From the NCBI GenBank assembly GCA_902578175.1, contig CACHBY010000006.1, forward strand, positions 1-39,598: 39,598 bases of DNA, given 5' to 3'. The DNA is from an uncultured Pelagibacteraceae bacterium. GTDB lineage: Bacteria; Pseudomonadota; Alphaproteobacteria; Pelagibacterales; Pelagibacteraceae. A model generated the notes under the pieces. That model searched no databases. It saw nothing but the letters and a program-made list of their open reading frames with translations, and was not told where the DNA came from. Both the position numbers and the translations under genes were made by a program. The first letter of the stretch is position 1, and every line of letters begins with the position of its first letter. Positions 1 to 12,193 of the stretch are shown here, piece after piece.

Positions 1-262
1 TAAATATGATGATATCTAACTTAATTAAATCTTTTAATACTCTGTTAAGGCTTTGTTTAGTTACTTTTAATTTTTTCAGAAGATCTGAGATAGAAATACC
101 TTCATAGGAGGAAATTAGATGAATTACTTTATGGTGAGCTACACCAATTGAATATTTATCTAAAATTTTTTTAGAGTCAGAAAACGTCTCTCTGTAACTT
201 ACAAATAATTTTTCAATTAAACCCTTAAGTTGATCGTCTTTAAGATACAAAAGTTCTTTCAT
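1..262 (-). CDS. MarR-family transcriptional regulator (5' part, runs off the window)
   Basis: Reading the minus strand from the ATG at 260-262 gives an open frame of 87 codons that continues past base 1. It begins MKELLYLKDDQLKGLI. A helical dimerisation segment is followed by a winged-helix part (GISISDLLKKLKVTKQSLNR) that looks like the recognition region of MarR-type regulators, which usually bind palindromic operators near their own gene and act as ligand-responsive repressors. The gene is divergent from ilvE with only 72 bp between the starts, so the shared gap may hold its operator. The C-terminal half is outside the window, so ligand class and targets cannot be judged. Confidence 0.75.
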   Translation of the reverse strand, partial: MKELLYLKDDQLKGLIEKLFVSYRETFSDSKKILDKYSIGVAHHKVIHLISSYEGISISDLLKKLKVTKQSLNRVLKDLIKLDIIIF

Positions 263-277
263 AATGGGTAAGTTATA

Positions 278-306
278 TTGACATATCAAAGATACAAAGA
301 TATTTT
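278..306 (+). promoter_or_regulatory. Candidate sigma70 promoter of ilvE
   Basis: A perfect -35 hexamer TTGACA (278-283) is followed after 17 nt by TATTTT (301-306), a 4/6 match to the -10 consensus. That would put the transcription start near 313, about 20 nt before the ilvE ATG. The spacer contains a tandem repeat of the octamer CAAAGATA (287-294 and 295-302), and a 14-bp perfect palindrome of A and T only lies at 313-326. Either could be bound by the divergent MarR-type regulator. In sequence this AT-rich the palindrome may be chance. Confidence 0.45.
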
Positions 307-334
307 TCACTGATATTTTAAAATATTTTCACTA

Positions 335-1216
335 ATGATACCGTACGATAAAAGATCTGGAAAAATTTGGTACAACGATGAACTTGTTGACTGGGGAGAC
401 GTGAAGCTCCATGTGTTAAGTCATGGTTTGCATTATGCAAGCTGTGTTTTCGAAGGTGAAAGGGTTTATGATGGTTCTATTTTTAAATTAGAGGAACATA
501 CATCCAGATTTTTTCATTCTGCTAAAAGAATGGGTTTTGAAATTCCTTATACTGAAGAACAAATAAACACTGCTTCAAATAAAATTGTTGCCACTCAGAA
601 TGTTGAAAATGGATATGTGAGACCAGTAGCTTGGAGAGGTACTGAAATGATGGCTATATCAGCACAACATACAAAAATTCATGTTGCAATTGCTACTTGG
701 GAGTGGGGATCTTACTTTGATCCAAAATTAAAAATTGAAGGCATTAAATTAAATATTTCAAACTGGAGAAGACCAGCCCCTAATACTATTCCTTGGGATA
801 CTAAAGCATCAGGTTTGTATATGATTTGTACATTATCAAAACATGAAGCTGAAAAACAAGGTTACACAGACTCTCTAATGTTAGATCATGAAGGTAATAT
901 TGCTGAGGCAACGGGGGCGAATGTATTTTTTAAAGATAAAAATGGGGAAATTCATACACCAATACCAGATTCATTCTTAGATGGAATTACAAGAAGAACT
1001 GTAATAGGAATTGCAAAATCAAAAAATATAAAAGTTCATGAAAGAAAAATCAGCCCAATAGAACTTCCTAATTTTGTAGGATGCTTTTTAACAGGAACTG
1101 CTGCTGAAGTTACACCTGTATCTTGTATTGCAGAAAATCAATTCAAAGTATGTGACACCATTATAGATCTTAATGAAAGTTATCAAGCACTCGTAAGAAA
1201 GAAAAAAGCAGCTTAA
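335..1216 (+). CDS. ilvE: Branched-chain amino acid aminotransferase
   Basis: PLP-dependent fold-type IV transaminase that interconverts Leu/Ile/Val with their 2-oxo acids, the last step of branched-chain amino acid synthesis. It has 293 aa, normal for the family. Near the N-terminus the segment HVLSHGLHYASCVFEGERVY is the conserved class-IV start. The PLP-binding lysine is probably K157 in the short motif DTKASG. The cofactor-binding signature EATGANVFF follows at about residue 193, and a C-terminal FLTGTAAEVTPV segment is typical. The ATG at 335 fits the family N-terminus. The stop overlaps the stop of convergent pgsA by 4 nt. Related class-IV enzymes (D-amino acid transaminase, ADC lyase) are less likely given the match along the whole length. 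Confidence 0.93.
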   Translation: MIPYDKRSGKIWYNDELVDWGDVKLHVLSHGLHYASCVFEGERVYDGSIFKLEEHTSRFFHSAKRMGFEIPYTEEQINTASNKIVATQNVENGYVRPVAWRGTEMMAISAQHTKIHVAIATWEWGSYFDPKLKIEGIKLNISNWRRPAPNTIPWDTKASGLYMICTLSKHEAEKQGYTDSLMLDHEGNIAEATGANVFFKDKNGEIHTPIPDSFLDGITRRTVIGIAKSKNIKVHERKISPIELPNFVGCFLTGTAAEVTPVSCIAENQFKVCDTIIDLNESYQALVRKKKAA

Positions 1217-1797
1217 TCTTTATTATCTTCAGATATTGCGTGGTCAATGCCTTTTCGCAAATAATCATAACCTGTAAATAATGTAATTGCAGCAGATAAC
1301 CATAAAAGAATAATACCAATAGTTTGAGCATTATAATTTTCAAAGTTAATTATTTTGTTTCCAGTATCTCCTGAAAGAAGAAGAGCAATAGCAACCATTT
1401 GTAATAATGTTTTAAGTTTAGCAAGATTTGAAACTGGAAGTTTAATCTGACCTTTTGCCAAAAATTCTCGTAATCCTGAAATTAAAATTTCTCTAGTTAA
1501 AATAATTATAGCTGCAATCACTTCATAATTTTGAATTGTTCCATCCATCACAAGCAAAATTAGGGCTGTAGCAACTATAATTTTATCTGCTATAGGATCT
1601 AATAATTCTCCTAATTTAGATTCCTGGCCTAACATTCTAGCCAGCATGCCATCTAAAAAATCTGTAAATGAAGCAATTATAAATAAAATTAAAGCAGTTA
1701 AATCACCATAGAATCCCGGAAGGTAGAAAGCTAAAACGAAGAAGGGTACAATTATTATTCTCCCTATTGTTAGAATATTTGGAATTTTTTTTAACAT
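1213..1797 (-). CDS. pgsA: CDP-diacylglycerol--glycerol-3-phosphate 3-phosphatidyltransferase
   Basis: Integral membrane enzyme that makes phosphatidylglycerol-phosphate from CDP-diacylglycerol and glycerol-3-phosphate, the committed step to phosphatidylglycerol. The full CDP-alcohol phosphotransferase motif (D-x2-DG-x2-AR-x8-G-x3-D-x3-D) is visible: D46, D49, G50, A53, R54, G63, D67 and D71. About four hydrophobic segments surround it, and 194 aa is a normal length. It is the last gene of the minus-strand uvrB-folM-folB-uvrC-pgsA run, 2 nt downstream of uvrC, so translational coupling is likely. Pairing of uvrC and pgsA is common in proteobacteria. Confidence 0.93.
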   Translation of the reverse strand: MLKKIPNILTIGRIIIVPFFVLAFYLPGFYGDLTALILFIIASFTDFLDGMLARMLGQESKLGELLDPIADKIIVATALILLVMDGTIQNYEVIAAIIILTREILISGLREFLAKGQIKLPVSNLAKLKTLLQMVAIALLLSGDTGNKIINFENYNAQTIGIILLWLSAAITLFTGYDYLRKGIDHAISEDNKD

Positions 1798-1799
1798 AA

Positions 1800-3635
1800 T
1801 TATTCGTGAAAAAAGTTATATATCTTTTTTGCTACTTTTTCCTCAACACCTTCAACAGATTTAATTTCATCTAAACTGGCAGATTCAACAGATCTTGCTG
1901 ATCCAAAATGGTTTAATAGCGCTCGTTTTCTAATTGCTCCAATACCTTCAATTTGATCCAGTAAAGATTTGTTAATTCCTTTTTTTCTTTTTGCTCTATG
2001 TGCACTGATAGCAAACCTGTGTGATTCATCTCTTATCCTTTGTAGAAAGAATAGAGTAGGGTCATTTTTGCTAAATTTATATTCTTTGCCATTATGAAAA
2101 AATGTTTCATTTCCACTATTACGAAATTTACCCTTTGCTATTGCAATAATTGGAATGTCATGGAGCCCTAACTCATTCAAACTTTCTCTTGCGACTGAAT
2201 ATTGACCTTTTCCTCCATCAACTAATACTAAATCAGGAAACGTGAGATAATTATCTTTTTCTTGAACAGCACGTTTAAATCTTCTGTTTAATACCTCTCT
2301 CATCATTCCATAATCATCTTGTTCATTTTTTTTGTGTTTGATGTTGAACTTTCGATATCTTTTTTTGATAAATCCCTCATCCCCATAAGCTATTAAAGCT
2401 CCAACACTATTTGTTCCTTGGATATGACTGTTATCATAAACCTCAATTAAATTTATATTTGTTTCTAGATTGAATTTCTTTGAAACTTCATCAAAAAGTT
2501 CTCGATTATTTTGGCTTTCGTAAAGTTTTCTATTTAAACTATCTTTTGCATTTTTAATTGCCTGATTAACTACTTTTAATTTTGAACCTTTTTTAGCAAC
2601 ACTAATGTTGATTTGTTTTTCCTCTTTTTGAGTTAAAGTTTTTTCAATTAAAACTTTTTCCTTTATTTCCTCAGATAATATAATTGCAGATGGTACACTT
2701 TTATTTTCATAAAATTGTGAAACAAATGAATTTAAAATATCTCCTAATTTTTCATCAGGGTCATGTTTTGGAAAAAAAGCTTGGTTACCCCAATTTTGTT
2801 TTGAACGATAAAAAAATACTTGAATACAAGTTTTTCCAGATTCTTTGTATCCTGCAATGACATCTGCCTCTATTAAATTTGCCTCATTAATTCTTTGAGA
2901 GGACTGAATAATATTTAATGCTTTAATTCTATCTCTTAAAATTACTGCTTTTTCAAAATCTAATTCCTCACTTGCCTTTTCCATTTGACTTGAGAGATTT
3001 TTTTGAATTTTTCTTGATTTACCTGAAACAAACTCAATAGCATCATCAACTGTTTGTTGATAATCATTTTTTTCAACATAACCAACACATGGACCAGAAC
3101 ATCTTTTAATTTGATAAAGGATACAGGGTCTTTCTCTATTTTTAAAAACAGTATCATCACAAACTCTTAGATGAAAAATTTTTTGGATCATCTTTATAGT
3201 CCAGTTAGCTGAACCTGCTGATGCAAAAGGTCCAAAATAAAATCCTTCTTTTGTTTTTTTTCCTCTATGTCGTTTGATTTGTGGCCATTTATCTTTGTTA
3301 CCAATAAAGATAAATGGAAATGACTTATCATCTCTCAACAATATATTAAATTTTGGCTTAAATTTTTTAATTAGGTTTGCTTCTAAAAGTAGAGCTTCAC
3401 TTTCATTTGAAGTTGTTGTTATCTCTAATTTTCGAGTTTGAGACAACATCCTTTCTGTTCTAATGATATGGTTTTTTTCAGATACGTAACTTTTAAGTCT
3501 ATTAGGAAGGTTTTTTGCTTTTCCAACATAAAGTATTTCATTTTTTTCATTAAGCATCCTGTAGACACCAGGAAGTTTAGGGACCAGCGAGAGCTCTTTT
3601 TTAATTACTTCTTTTCCTATTTCAGAGCTTATCAT
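1800..3635 (-). CDS. uvrC: Excinuclease ABC subunit C
   Basis: Nuclease subunit of UvrABC nucleotide-excision repair, making the 3' and 5' incisions around a lesion. Order of domains: N-terminal GIY-YIG nuclease (PGVYRML...[11 protein letters not shown]), a Cys-rich stretch ([19 protein letters not shown]), a UVR helical hairpin ([14 protein letters not shown]) that contacts UvrB, an RNase-H-like nuclease domain ([17 protein letters not shown]) and C-terminal tandem helix-hairpin-helix ([17 protein letters not shown]). I use the ATG at 3635 (611 aa). A TTG at 3665 would add 10 residues but increases the overlap with folB from 14 to 44 nt, and typical UvrC is about 610 aa. Confidence 0.95.
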   Translation of the reverse strand: MISSEIGKEVIKKELSLVPKLPGVYRMLNEKNEILYVGKAKNLPNRLKSYVSEKNHIIRTERMLSQTRKLEITTTSNESEALLLEANLIKKFKPKFNILLRDDKSFPFIFIGNKDKWPQIKRHRGKKTKEGFYFGPFASAGSANWTIKMIQKIFHLRVCDDTVFKNRERPCILYQIKRCSGPCVGYVEKNDYQQTVDDAIEFVSGKSRKIQKNLSSQMEKASEELDFEKAVILRDRIKALNIIQSSQRINEANLIEADVIAGYKESGKTCIQVFFYRSKQNWGNQAFFPKHDPDEKLGDILNSFVSQFYENKSVPSAIILSEEIKEKVLIEKTLTQKEEKQINISVAKKGSKLKVVNQAIKNAKDSLNRKLYESQNNRELFDEVSKKFNLETNINLIEVYDNSHIQGTNSVGALIAYGDEGFIKKRYRKFNIKHKKNEQDDYGMMREVLNRRFKRAVQEKDNYLTFPDLVLVDGGKGQYSVARESLNELGLHDIPIIAIAKGKFRNSGNETFFHNGKEYKFSKNDPTLFFLQRIRDESHRFAISAHRAKRKKGINKSLLDQIEGIGAIRKRALLNHFGSARSVESASLDEIKSVEGVEEKVAKKIYNFFHE

Positions 3636-4047
3636 GACTTCTTTTTTTGGTAATTTGAATACCAACAGATGAACATTGTTTAAGAATTTCTAATTTCTCA
3701 ATTTTCAACATTATTTTAGCAATTCTTTGATCTTTGAATAATTCATCAAATACCGCCTCAGCTAATGTTTCAAGGAAGTTGTAATGTTTTTTTTTAACAA
3801 GTTTTGTGATTAATTTTACAATTGTTCCATAATTAACAATTGATTTTATGTCTTTATCACTTGATGGTTTTTTATCTTCGTAATCAATTTCTAGGCTAAA
3901 TTTAACTTTTTGAGGTTTTTTCTTTTCAAAGTCATAATAACCAAGCTTTAAATTCAAAATTAATTCATGAATTAGAATTTTCTTTTCGTAATTAAAGAGA
4001 CTTTTATTTTTATCTATTTTAACAATCTTTAAATTGCTTCTTTTCAT
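3622..4047 (-). CDS. folB: Dihydroneopterin aldolase-like protein (FolB)
   Basis: Small (141 aa) tunnelling-fold pterin enzyme, by similarity the aldolase/epimerase releasing 6-hydroxymethyl-dihydropterin in folate synthesis. The visible pattern is an N-terminal strand with glycine-tyrosine ([20 protein letters not shown]), then [12 protein letters not shown], then the conserved [15 protein letters not shown] block with the glutamate of the family, and a paired C-terminal strand with [15 protein letters not shown]. The N-terminus carries about 20 extra residues. Its start overlaps the stop of the SDR gene by 4 nt (ATGA). The SDR upstream is FolM-like, so the pair probably belongs to one pterin/folate step set. 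Sequence is divergent, so substrate remains inference. Confidence 0.8.
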   Translation of the reverse strand: MKRSNLKIVKIDKNKSLFNYEKKILIHELILNLKLGYYDFEKKKPQKVKFSLEIDYEDKKPSSDKDIKSIVNYGTIVKLITKLVKKKHYNFLETLAEAVFDELFKDQRIAKIMLKIEKLEILKQCSSVGIQITKKRSHDKL

Positions 4048-4778
4048 TCTTTGCCCATTATATCTGGTGTTTGCCAGTTTAAATTTTGTCCACTATCTAT
4101 TGCTAAAACTTGACCTGTAATAGATATATTTTTTATAAAAAAGTCAACAGCATTACAAATTTGCTCAACATCCACCTGCCTTTTTAACGGAGTTGCCAAG
4201 TATTGTTTTCTGAAATGTTTTTCAGATTGTCTTTGATTTTTAATAGTTGGGCCAGGTGCTATACCGTTTACTCTAATTTTTGGTGCCAAACTCATGGCAC
4301 TAGTCTTTGTCAAAGTATAAAGTCCAGTTTTACTAATTGTGTATGAAAAAAAATATGGAGTTAGTTTAAAAACTCTTTGATCAATAATATTAATAATGTT
4401 GTTATTTGTTCCTTTTACATTTTTTGCAAATTCTTTTGATAATAATGCAGGTGTTCTCAAATTTGTTCTTAAATGTTGCCCCCCAACTATCTGTTGTAAA
4501 GTTTTCTAATTTATCATTTTCAAATAAAGAAGCGTTATTAATTAGACAATCAAAATATTTAAGTTTTGATTTTGCATATTTTACTATTTTATTTACATCA
4601 TTTTCTTTACTTAAATCACCTTTAACTAAGTAAACTTTAGTACCATCATTTGATAATTCTTTTTTTAATTTTTCAGCTTTGAGTTTTGATTTATTAAAAT
4701 GAATGAGAATTTCTTTATTAGGACCAGATAATTTTTTTGCAATTGCAGCACCAATTCTTGTTGCTCCACCTGTTATAA

Positions 4779-4797
<19 letters not shown>
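4044..4797 (-). pseudogene. folM: FolM/PTR1-like short-chain dehydrogenase, interrupted by a 1-nt frameshift
   Basis: Two overlapping minus-strand frames (4402-4797 and 4044-4460) together encode one classical SDR. The first holds the NADPH loop TGGATRIG and the LINNASLF motif. The second holds NIIDQRV, the active-site YTISK and the IRVNGIAPGPT segment. An arginine in the glycine-rich loop and Asp instead of Ser before the Tyr-x3-Lys motif are hallmarks of pteridine reductase/FolM rather than ordinary SDRs. The break is at a C6 run (4479-4484). Removing one C joins the frames as SWGQHLRTNLRTPALL, the expected SDR sequence, giving 250 aa. It may be a sequencing error, a true pseudogene, or slippage. 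It sits between uvrB (19-nt overlap) and folB (4-nt overlap). Confidence 0.85.
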
Positions 4798-8188
<3,391 letters not shown>

Positions 8189-8189
<1 letters not shown>

Positions 8190-8845
8190 TGAAAACAGCC
8201 ATAGTATTTGGTTCCACTGGATTAATTGGTGGCCATTTAGTTAATCAATTAATTCAAGACAATTATTACACTAATATTAAGATTTTCGTCCGTTCACCAA
8301 CTTCAATTAATAATGAAAAAGTAGAGGTTATAAATATTGATTTTAATAATTTAGTAAATCATAAAACTGAAATTACAGGGGATGATTGTTTTTTTTGTAT
8401 TGGCACTACAAAGCAAAATTCTTCTGATAAAAATGATTATAAAAAAGTAGAGTTAGATATTCCAAAAGAAATTGCACAAATTGCAAAAGCTAATTCAGTT
8501 AAGTCATTTATTTTTATTTCTTCAATATATGCTAATCCAAAAAGTTCTGGCAAATATGTGAAATTTAAAGGTTTAGTTGAAGAAGAATTAAAAAGATTAA
8601 ACTTCTCAAAATTAGGAATATTAAGACCTTCTTTTTTAATGGGGAAAAGAAAAGAGAACAGAGTAGGTGAAAAAATAGGTATTTTGACTTTTAGCTTATT
8701 GTCACCTTTGTTATTTGGGCCATTTAAAAAAATGAGACCAATCAGTTCAGAAAATGTTGCAAAAGCAATGATAAAAATTGCTAATAGCAATTTAGAAAAA
8801 ACTGTTTTCGAATCTAATGAAATAGTTGAATTAACTTCAAGCTAA
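8189..8845 (+). CDS. TIP30/HTATIP2-like atypical short-chain dehydrogenase
   Basis: A 218-aa NAD(P)-binding Rossmann protein. The N-terminus has the loop GSTGLIGGHL, then a conserved DDCFFCIGTTKQ block, FIFISSIYAN and a YVKFKGLVEEEL segment that can supply the Tyr-x3-Lys pair, then LGILRPSFLMGKR. This pattern resembles the TIP30/CC3 branch of atypical SDRs, whose bacterial substrates are unknown. It is coupled to aspC by a 1-nt overlap, and its 3' end overlaps the convergent SDR gene by 9 nt. No substrate can be assigned. Confidence 0.75.
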
Positions 8846-9859
8846 ATTAAGTCTTATTAAGGATTTTGCTGCATCAACAACCGCAATTTCAGATGCTGTA
8901 AACTTTATTTGAAGAATTTCTTCTGCATATGTTTGGTCTGTTTGCATTTTAAGACCTAAATCAGGAACCATAGTTTTTGCACTTGTGTCTATATAACTTA
9001 TAAGTTTCACCATAAAATTTGGCAATTCTCTTTTAGGAAGTTTTTTTGCATGACTTGGAATATTTTTGGCCATTATTTTTGATAATTCAAGAATACTTCT
9101 TACTTCTGATCCAACAATCAATCTCCTGCCTCCAGCTTTTTTATTACTTAAAGATAGAACATGCGCTTTTGCAACATCTTTTACGTGAGATATCATTACT
9201 GAAAATTTTGGAGCAGCTGGATATTTTCCTTGAAGCAATTGTTTTGCATATTCCATTGAAGTACTTGTTTTCTCGTTTAAAAAATCTCCTAAAACAAATC
9301 CAGGATTGATACACGTTAGAGTATTTTTAAGACCTTTGCTTTCCATAAGGTCCCAGGCAGCCTTTTCTGCTCTAGTTTTAGATACAAAATAATCTGTAGT
9401 TTTATCCCACTCTAGGTCAGTCCAATCATTTTCACCAAATGTATAGGGGTTGGATCTATTTGGTTTTCGAAACATGCATACTATAGAGGAAGTTTTTACA
9501 AAATGTTCAACTTCTGCATTTATTCCAGCATTTAATACTCTTAAAGTACCATCTTTTGCTGCTGGGGTGAGTGACTCCCTATCATTTGAAACTTTCAAAG
9601 GAAATGGAGAAGCAACATGGATTATATATTTGCAGCCTTCTGCAGCTTCATTCCAGCCTTCATCATTTAATAAATCTAACTTTTCAAAGGATAATTTTTC
9701 AGTTGAAACATTTTTTTCCTCTAAAGTTTTTTTTGTTTGATCAATTGAACTCGAATTCCTAACAGTACCTAAAACTTCGTAACCTGAATTAAGCAATTCA
9801 ATAGCAACATGTTTTGCAACAAACCCGCTAATACCAGTGAGTAATACTTTTTCTGACAT
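8837..9859 (-). CDS. Extended SDR, dihydroflavonol-reductase/cinnamoyl-CoA-reductase-like
   Basis: 340-aa NAD(P)-dependent epimerase/dehydratase-family protein. The N-terminal nucleotide loop is TGISGFVAKHVA, followed by an IIHVASPFPL segment typical of the plant DFR/bacterial aldehyde-reductase branch, a catalytic YFVSKTRAEKAAW motif and a CINPGFVLGDFL segment. These enzymes reduce carbonyls using NADPH; substrate here is unknown. It lies 6 nt downstream of a small membrane protein gene on the same strand, and the group may be transcribed with trxB. The end overlaps the convergent SDR by 9 nt. Confidence 0.8.
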   Translation of the reverse strand: MSEKVLLTGISGFVAKHVAIELLNSGYEVLGTVRNSSSIDQTKKTLEEKNVSTEKLSFEKLDLLNDEGWNEAAEGCKYIIHVASPFPLKVSNDRESLTPAAKDGTLRVLNAGINAEVEHFVKTSSIVCMFRKPNRSNPYTFGENDWTDLEWDKTTDYFVSKTRAEKAAWDLMESKGLKNTLTCINPGFVLGDFLNEKTSTSMEYAKQLLQGKYPAAPKFSVMISHVKDVAKAHVLSLSNKKAGGRRLIVGSEVRSILELSKIMAKNIPSHAKKLPKRELPNFMVKLISYIDTSAKTMVPDLGLKMQTDQTYAEEILQIKFTASEIAVVDAAKSLIRLNLA

Positions 9860-9865
9860 TTTTTT

Positions 9866-10279
9866 TTAAAATTTAAAATATTCTTTTATGTCTTTTTGAA
9901 ACAATAAGTAAATACAAGAAATCTGTAATAAAGTATTTAAAATTAAAATAGTTCTTACTACCAATTCATTAAATCCTATTTCTGGTATAGGTCCATAAGG
10001 AGCAGCAAAACTTACATTTATTGCCCCAATTAAATCTAACAAACCAATCACATTCCATGACAGCAAAAGACCCCATAGTATAGTGCTTGGTTTTTTTATA
10101 ATGTGGTAAACTAAAAATAAAGCAGTTATCCCAATAAAAAAGTCACCCATAAAAGGAATTATCCATTCGGATGGTGCTGAACGTTCATTTTCGGTAAAAA
10201 TCCAAAACAAAAACAAACCTGACCCAACTGCTCTGAATGACATCCATCCAGTTACAAAAATAATCCAATTTAATTTCAT
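9866..10279 (-). CDS. Small polytopic membrane protein of unknown function
   Basis: 137 aa with about four hydrophobic segments (roughly residues 4-26, 40-60, 66-88 and 108-128), separated by short polar loops such as TENERSAPSEW and SFAAPYGPIPEIGFNE. I do not recognise a characterised family. It lies 3 nt downstream of trxB and 6 nt upstream of the extended SDR, so co-transcription is likely. The proline/glycine-rich loop near residues 94-102 may face the periplasm. No signal peptide, cysteine pair or catalytic motif is obvious. Confidence 0.75.
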   Translation of the reverse strand: MKLNWIIFVTGWMSFRAVGSGLFLFWIFTENERSAPSEWIIPFMGDFFIGITALFLVYHIIKKPSTILWGLLLSWNVIGLLDLIGAINVSFAAPYGPIPEIGFNELVVRTILILNTLLQISCIYLLFQKDIKEYFKF

Positions 10280-10282
10280 TCT

Positions 10283-11227
10283 TTAGTGAGATAAAAATTT
10301 TTCTGCTTCAAGTGCAGCCATACATCCCATACCTGCAGCGGTTACAGCTTGTCTAAATGTTTTGTCTTTTACATCTCCGGCTGCATAAACACCAGGAACA
10401 TTTGTTTCAGTCGAATCAGATTTTGTAATTAGGTATCCTTCTTTATCCATTTCTAATTGATCTTTAAAAAGCTGCGTTGCAGGATCGTGACCAATCGCAA
10501 TAAATACTCCATCAAGTTTTATTTCTTCTACATTATTTGTCTTAACATTTTTAATTTTGATTCCTTTTACATTTTTGGGATCTTTGTCACCGATTACATC
10601 CTCAACAACAGAGTCCCAAATAATTTCTATTTTTTTATTATCCATTAATTTTTTCTGAAGCATTTTTTCAGCTCTCAAACTATCTCGTCTGTGTATCAAT
10701 TTAACTTTTGATGCAAATTTTGTAAGAAACATTGCCTCTTCAACAGCAGCATTTCCACCACCGACTACCGCGACCTCTTTATCCTTGAAAAAGAAACCAT
10801 CACATGTTGCACAAGCTGAAACTCCAAAGCCTCTAAATTCTTGTTCTGATTTTATGTTTAACCATCTTGCTTGAGCACCTGTTGAAATAATTATGCTATC
10901 AGCACTATATTTTTGTCCACTGTCTCCAATTGCTTCAAAAGGTTGTGATTTCAAATTCACAGATGCAATATGATCCTCAATCATTTCTGTTCCAACTGCT
11001 TTAGCTTGATCTTTCATTTGATCCATTAACCATGGACCCTGGATTACATCTGCAAATCCAGGATAATTCTCTACATCTGTTGTAGTTGTTAATTGACCAC
11101 CAGGTTCAGAACCGTAAACTAAAATTGGATTTAACATCGCTCGAGCAGCATAAACTGCTGCTGTGTATCCGGCAGGACCAGATCCAATTATTAACACTTT
11201 TGTGTGTTTAGTTGGATTTTGACTCAT
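10283..11227 (-). CDS. trxB: Thioredoxin-disulfide reductase
   Basis: Cytoplasmic flavoenzyme that passes electrons from NADPH to thioredoxin. The N-terminal FAD loop is IGSGPAGYTAAVYAARA, the redox-active disulfide is C139/C142 in ACATCDG, the NADPH loop is VVGGGNAAVEEA, and the C-terminal FAD motif GVYAAGDVKD is present. 314 aa is the usual length for the low-molecular-weight type. It is divergent from the ELM1-like gene with only 21 bp between the start codons, so at least one promoter must lie inside the opposing coding region. Confidence 0.96.
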   Translation of the reverse strand: MSQNPTKHTKVLIIGSGPAGYTAAVYAARAMLNPILVYGSEPGGQLTTTTDVENYPGFADVIQGPWLMDQMKDQAKAVGTEMIEDHIASVNLKSQPFEAIGDSGQKYSADSIIISTGAQARWLNIKSEQEFRGFGVSACATCDGFFFKDKEVAVVGGGNAAVEEAMFLTKFASKVKLIHRRDSLRAEKMLQKKLMDNKKIEIIWDSVVEDVIGDKDPKNVKGIKIKNVKTNNVEEIKLDGVFIAIGHDPATQLFKDQLEMDKEGYLITKSDSTETNVPGVYAAGDVKDKTFRQAVTAAGMGCMAALEAEKFLSH

Positions 11228-11248
11228 ATGAAAGCTATATAGTGATTA

Positions 11249-12193
11249 ATGACTAAATTAAAAGGTATTTTATTAACTCAAGGCATGCATGGAATGATAA
11301 GTCAAGTTGAGGGATTGGCTAAAGCTCTAGAAATTGAATTCACACACCACAAGGTTGAACTAAATAATTTTTGGAATTTATTACCACCAAAATTTACTCC
11401 TGTTTCACAAAATGTTTATAAAAAAATAGATCATTTGGATTTTGATATAATTATATCTTGTGGAAGAAAGAGCGTAATTCCGTCAATTCATTTAAAAAGT
11501 ATTTCAAATAAAAAGGTGATTAACATCCATATCCAAGATCCAAAAGTAGATTTAAATCATTTTGATTTTGTAATCGCTCCTGAACACGATGGAATAAAAG
11601 GTTCAAATGTAATTTCGACTAAAGGGGCCATACATTATCTTACAACAAACGAAATCGAGGAGAACAAGCATTATTTAAAATCATTTATAAAAAAAGATGA
11701 TAGAAAAATTTGGTCTTTAATTTTGGGTGGGCCTACCAAGTATTATGATTATTCAACAAAAAATATGAAACATATTTTTTCAATTTTCTATAAATTGCTA
11801 AAGAAACATAACTTTCAACTTGTTGTAATTCCATCAATGAGAACACCATTGAATACGGTCCATTATGCTAAAGAATTTTTTGGAGAAAATCACACTATTA
11901 TAATGAATGTTGATAAAAAAGCTTATTTATCAGCACTTGGTTTGTCTGAAAATATTGTAGTTACCTGTGACTCTAGCTCAATGATATCGGAAGCAGCTTT
12001 GACTGGTAAACCCATTTATGTAGCAAACATTTTACCAAAAAGAAATGATAAGAGATTCCAAAATTTTAGGAATTTATTTAGAGAATTAAATATTATAAGA
12101 AATTTGGGAGAAGAAATAGAAAATTGGAACTATGAAAAACTTGACGAAACTAATAGAGTTGCAAAAATATTAAAAAGTAAAATTCAAGCTTAA
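11249..12193 (+). CDS. Mitochondrial fission ELM1-family protein (DUF1022)
   Basis: 314-aa protein matching the alphaproteobacterial/plant ELM1 family. The plant protein recruits dynamin for mitochondrial fission; the bacterial role is unknown, though the fold resembles GT-B glycosyltransferases. Visible blocks are GILLTQGMHGMISQVEGLAKAL near the start, IIISCGRKSVIPSI, VINIHIQDPKVDLNHFDFVIAPEHDG, WSLILGGPTKYYDYS and VTCDSSSMISEAALTGKPIYV, the last resembling nucleotide-sugar-binding regions of GT-B enzymes. The stop overlaps the next start by 1 nt (TAATG), so it is coupled to the 2OG oxygenase gene. Confidence 0.8.
   Translation: MTKLKGILLTQGMHGMISQVEGLAKALEIEFTHHKVELNNFWNLLPPKFTPVSQNVYKKIDHLDFDIIISCGRKSVIPSIHLKSISNKKVINIHIQDPKVDLNHFDFVIAPEHDGIKGSNVISTKGAIHYLTTNEIEENKHYLKSFIKKDDRKIWSLILGGPTKYYDYSTKNMKHIFSIFYKLLKKHNFQLVVIPSMRTPLNTVHYAKEFFGENHTIIMNVDKKAYLSALGLSENIVVTCDSSSMISEAALTGKPIYVANILPKRNDKRFQNFRNLFRELNIIRNLGEEIENWNYEKLDETNRVAKILKSKIQA

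Noticed and set aside
4406..4633. Plus-strand open frame across the SDR frameshift region
   Set aside because: It is antisense to the FolM-like gene, and its composition is explained by the complementary coding strand.
8437..8790. 117-codon minus-strand open frame opposite the TIP30-like gene
   Set aside because: The plus-strand protein has clear SDR motifs over the same bases. The antisense product is low-complexity and hydrophobic, with no family resemblance.
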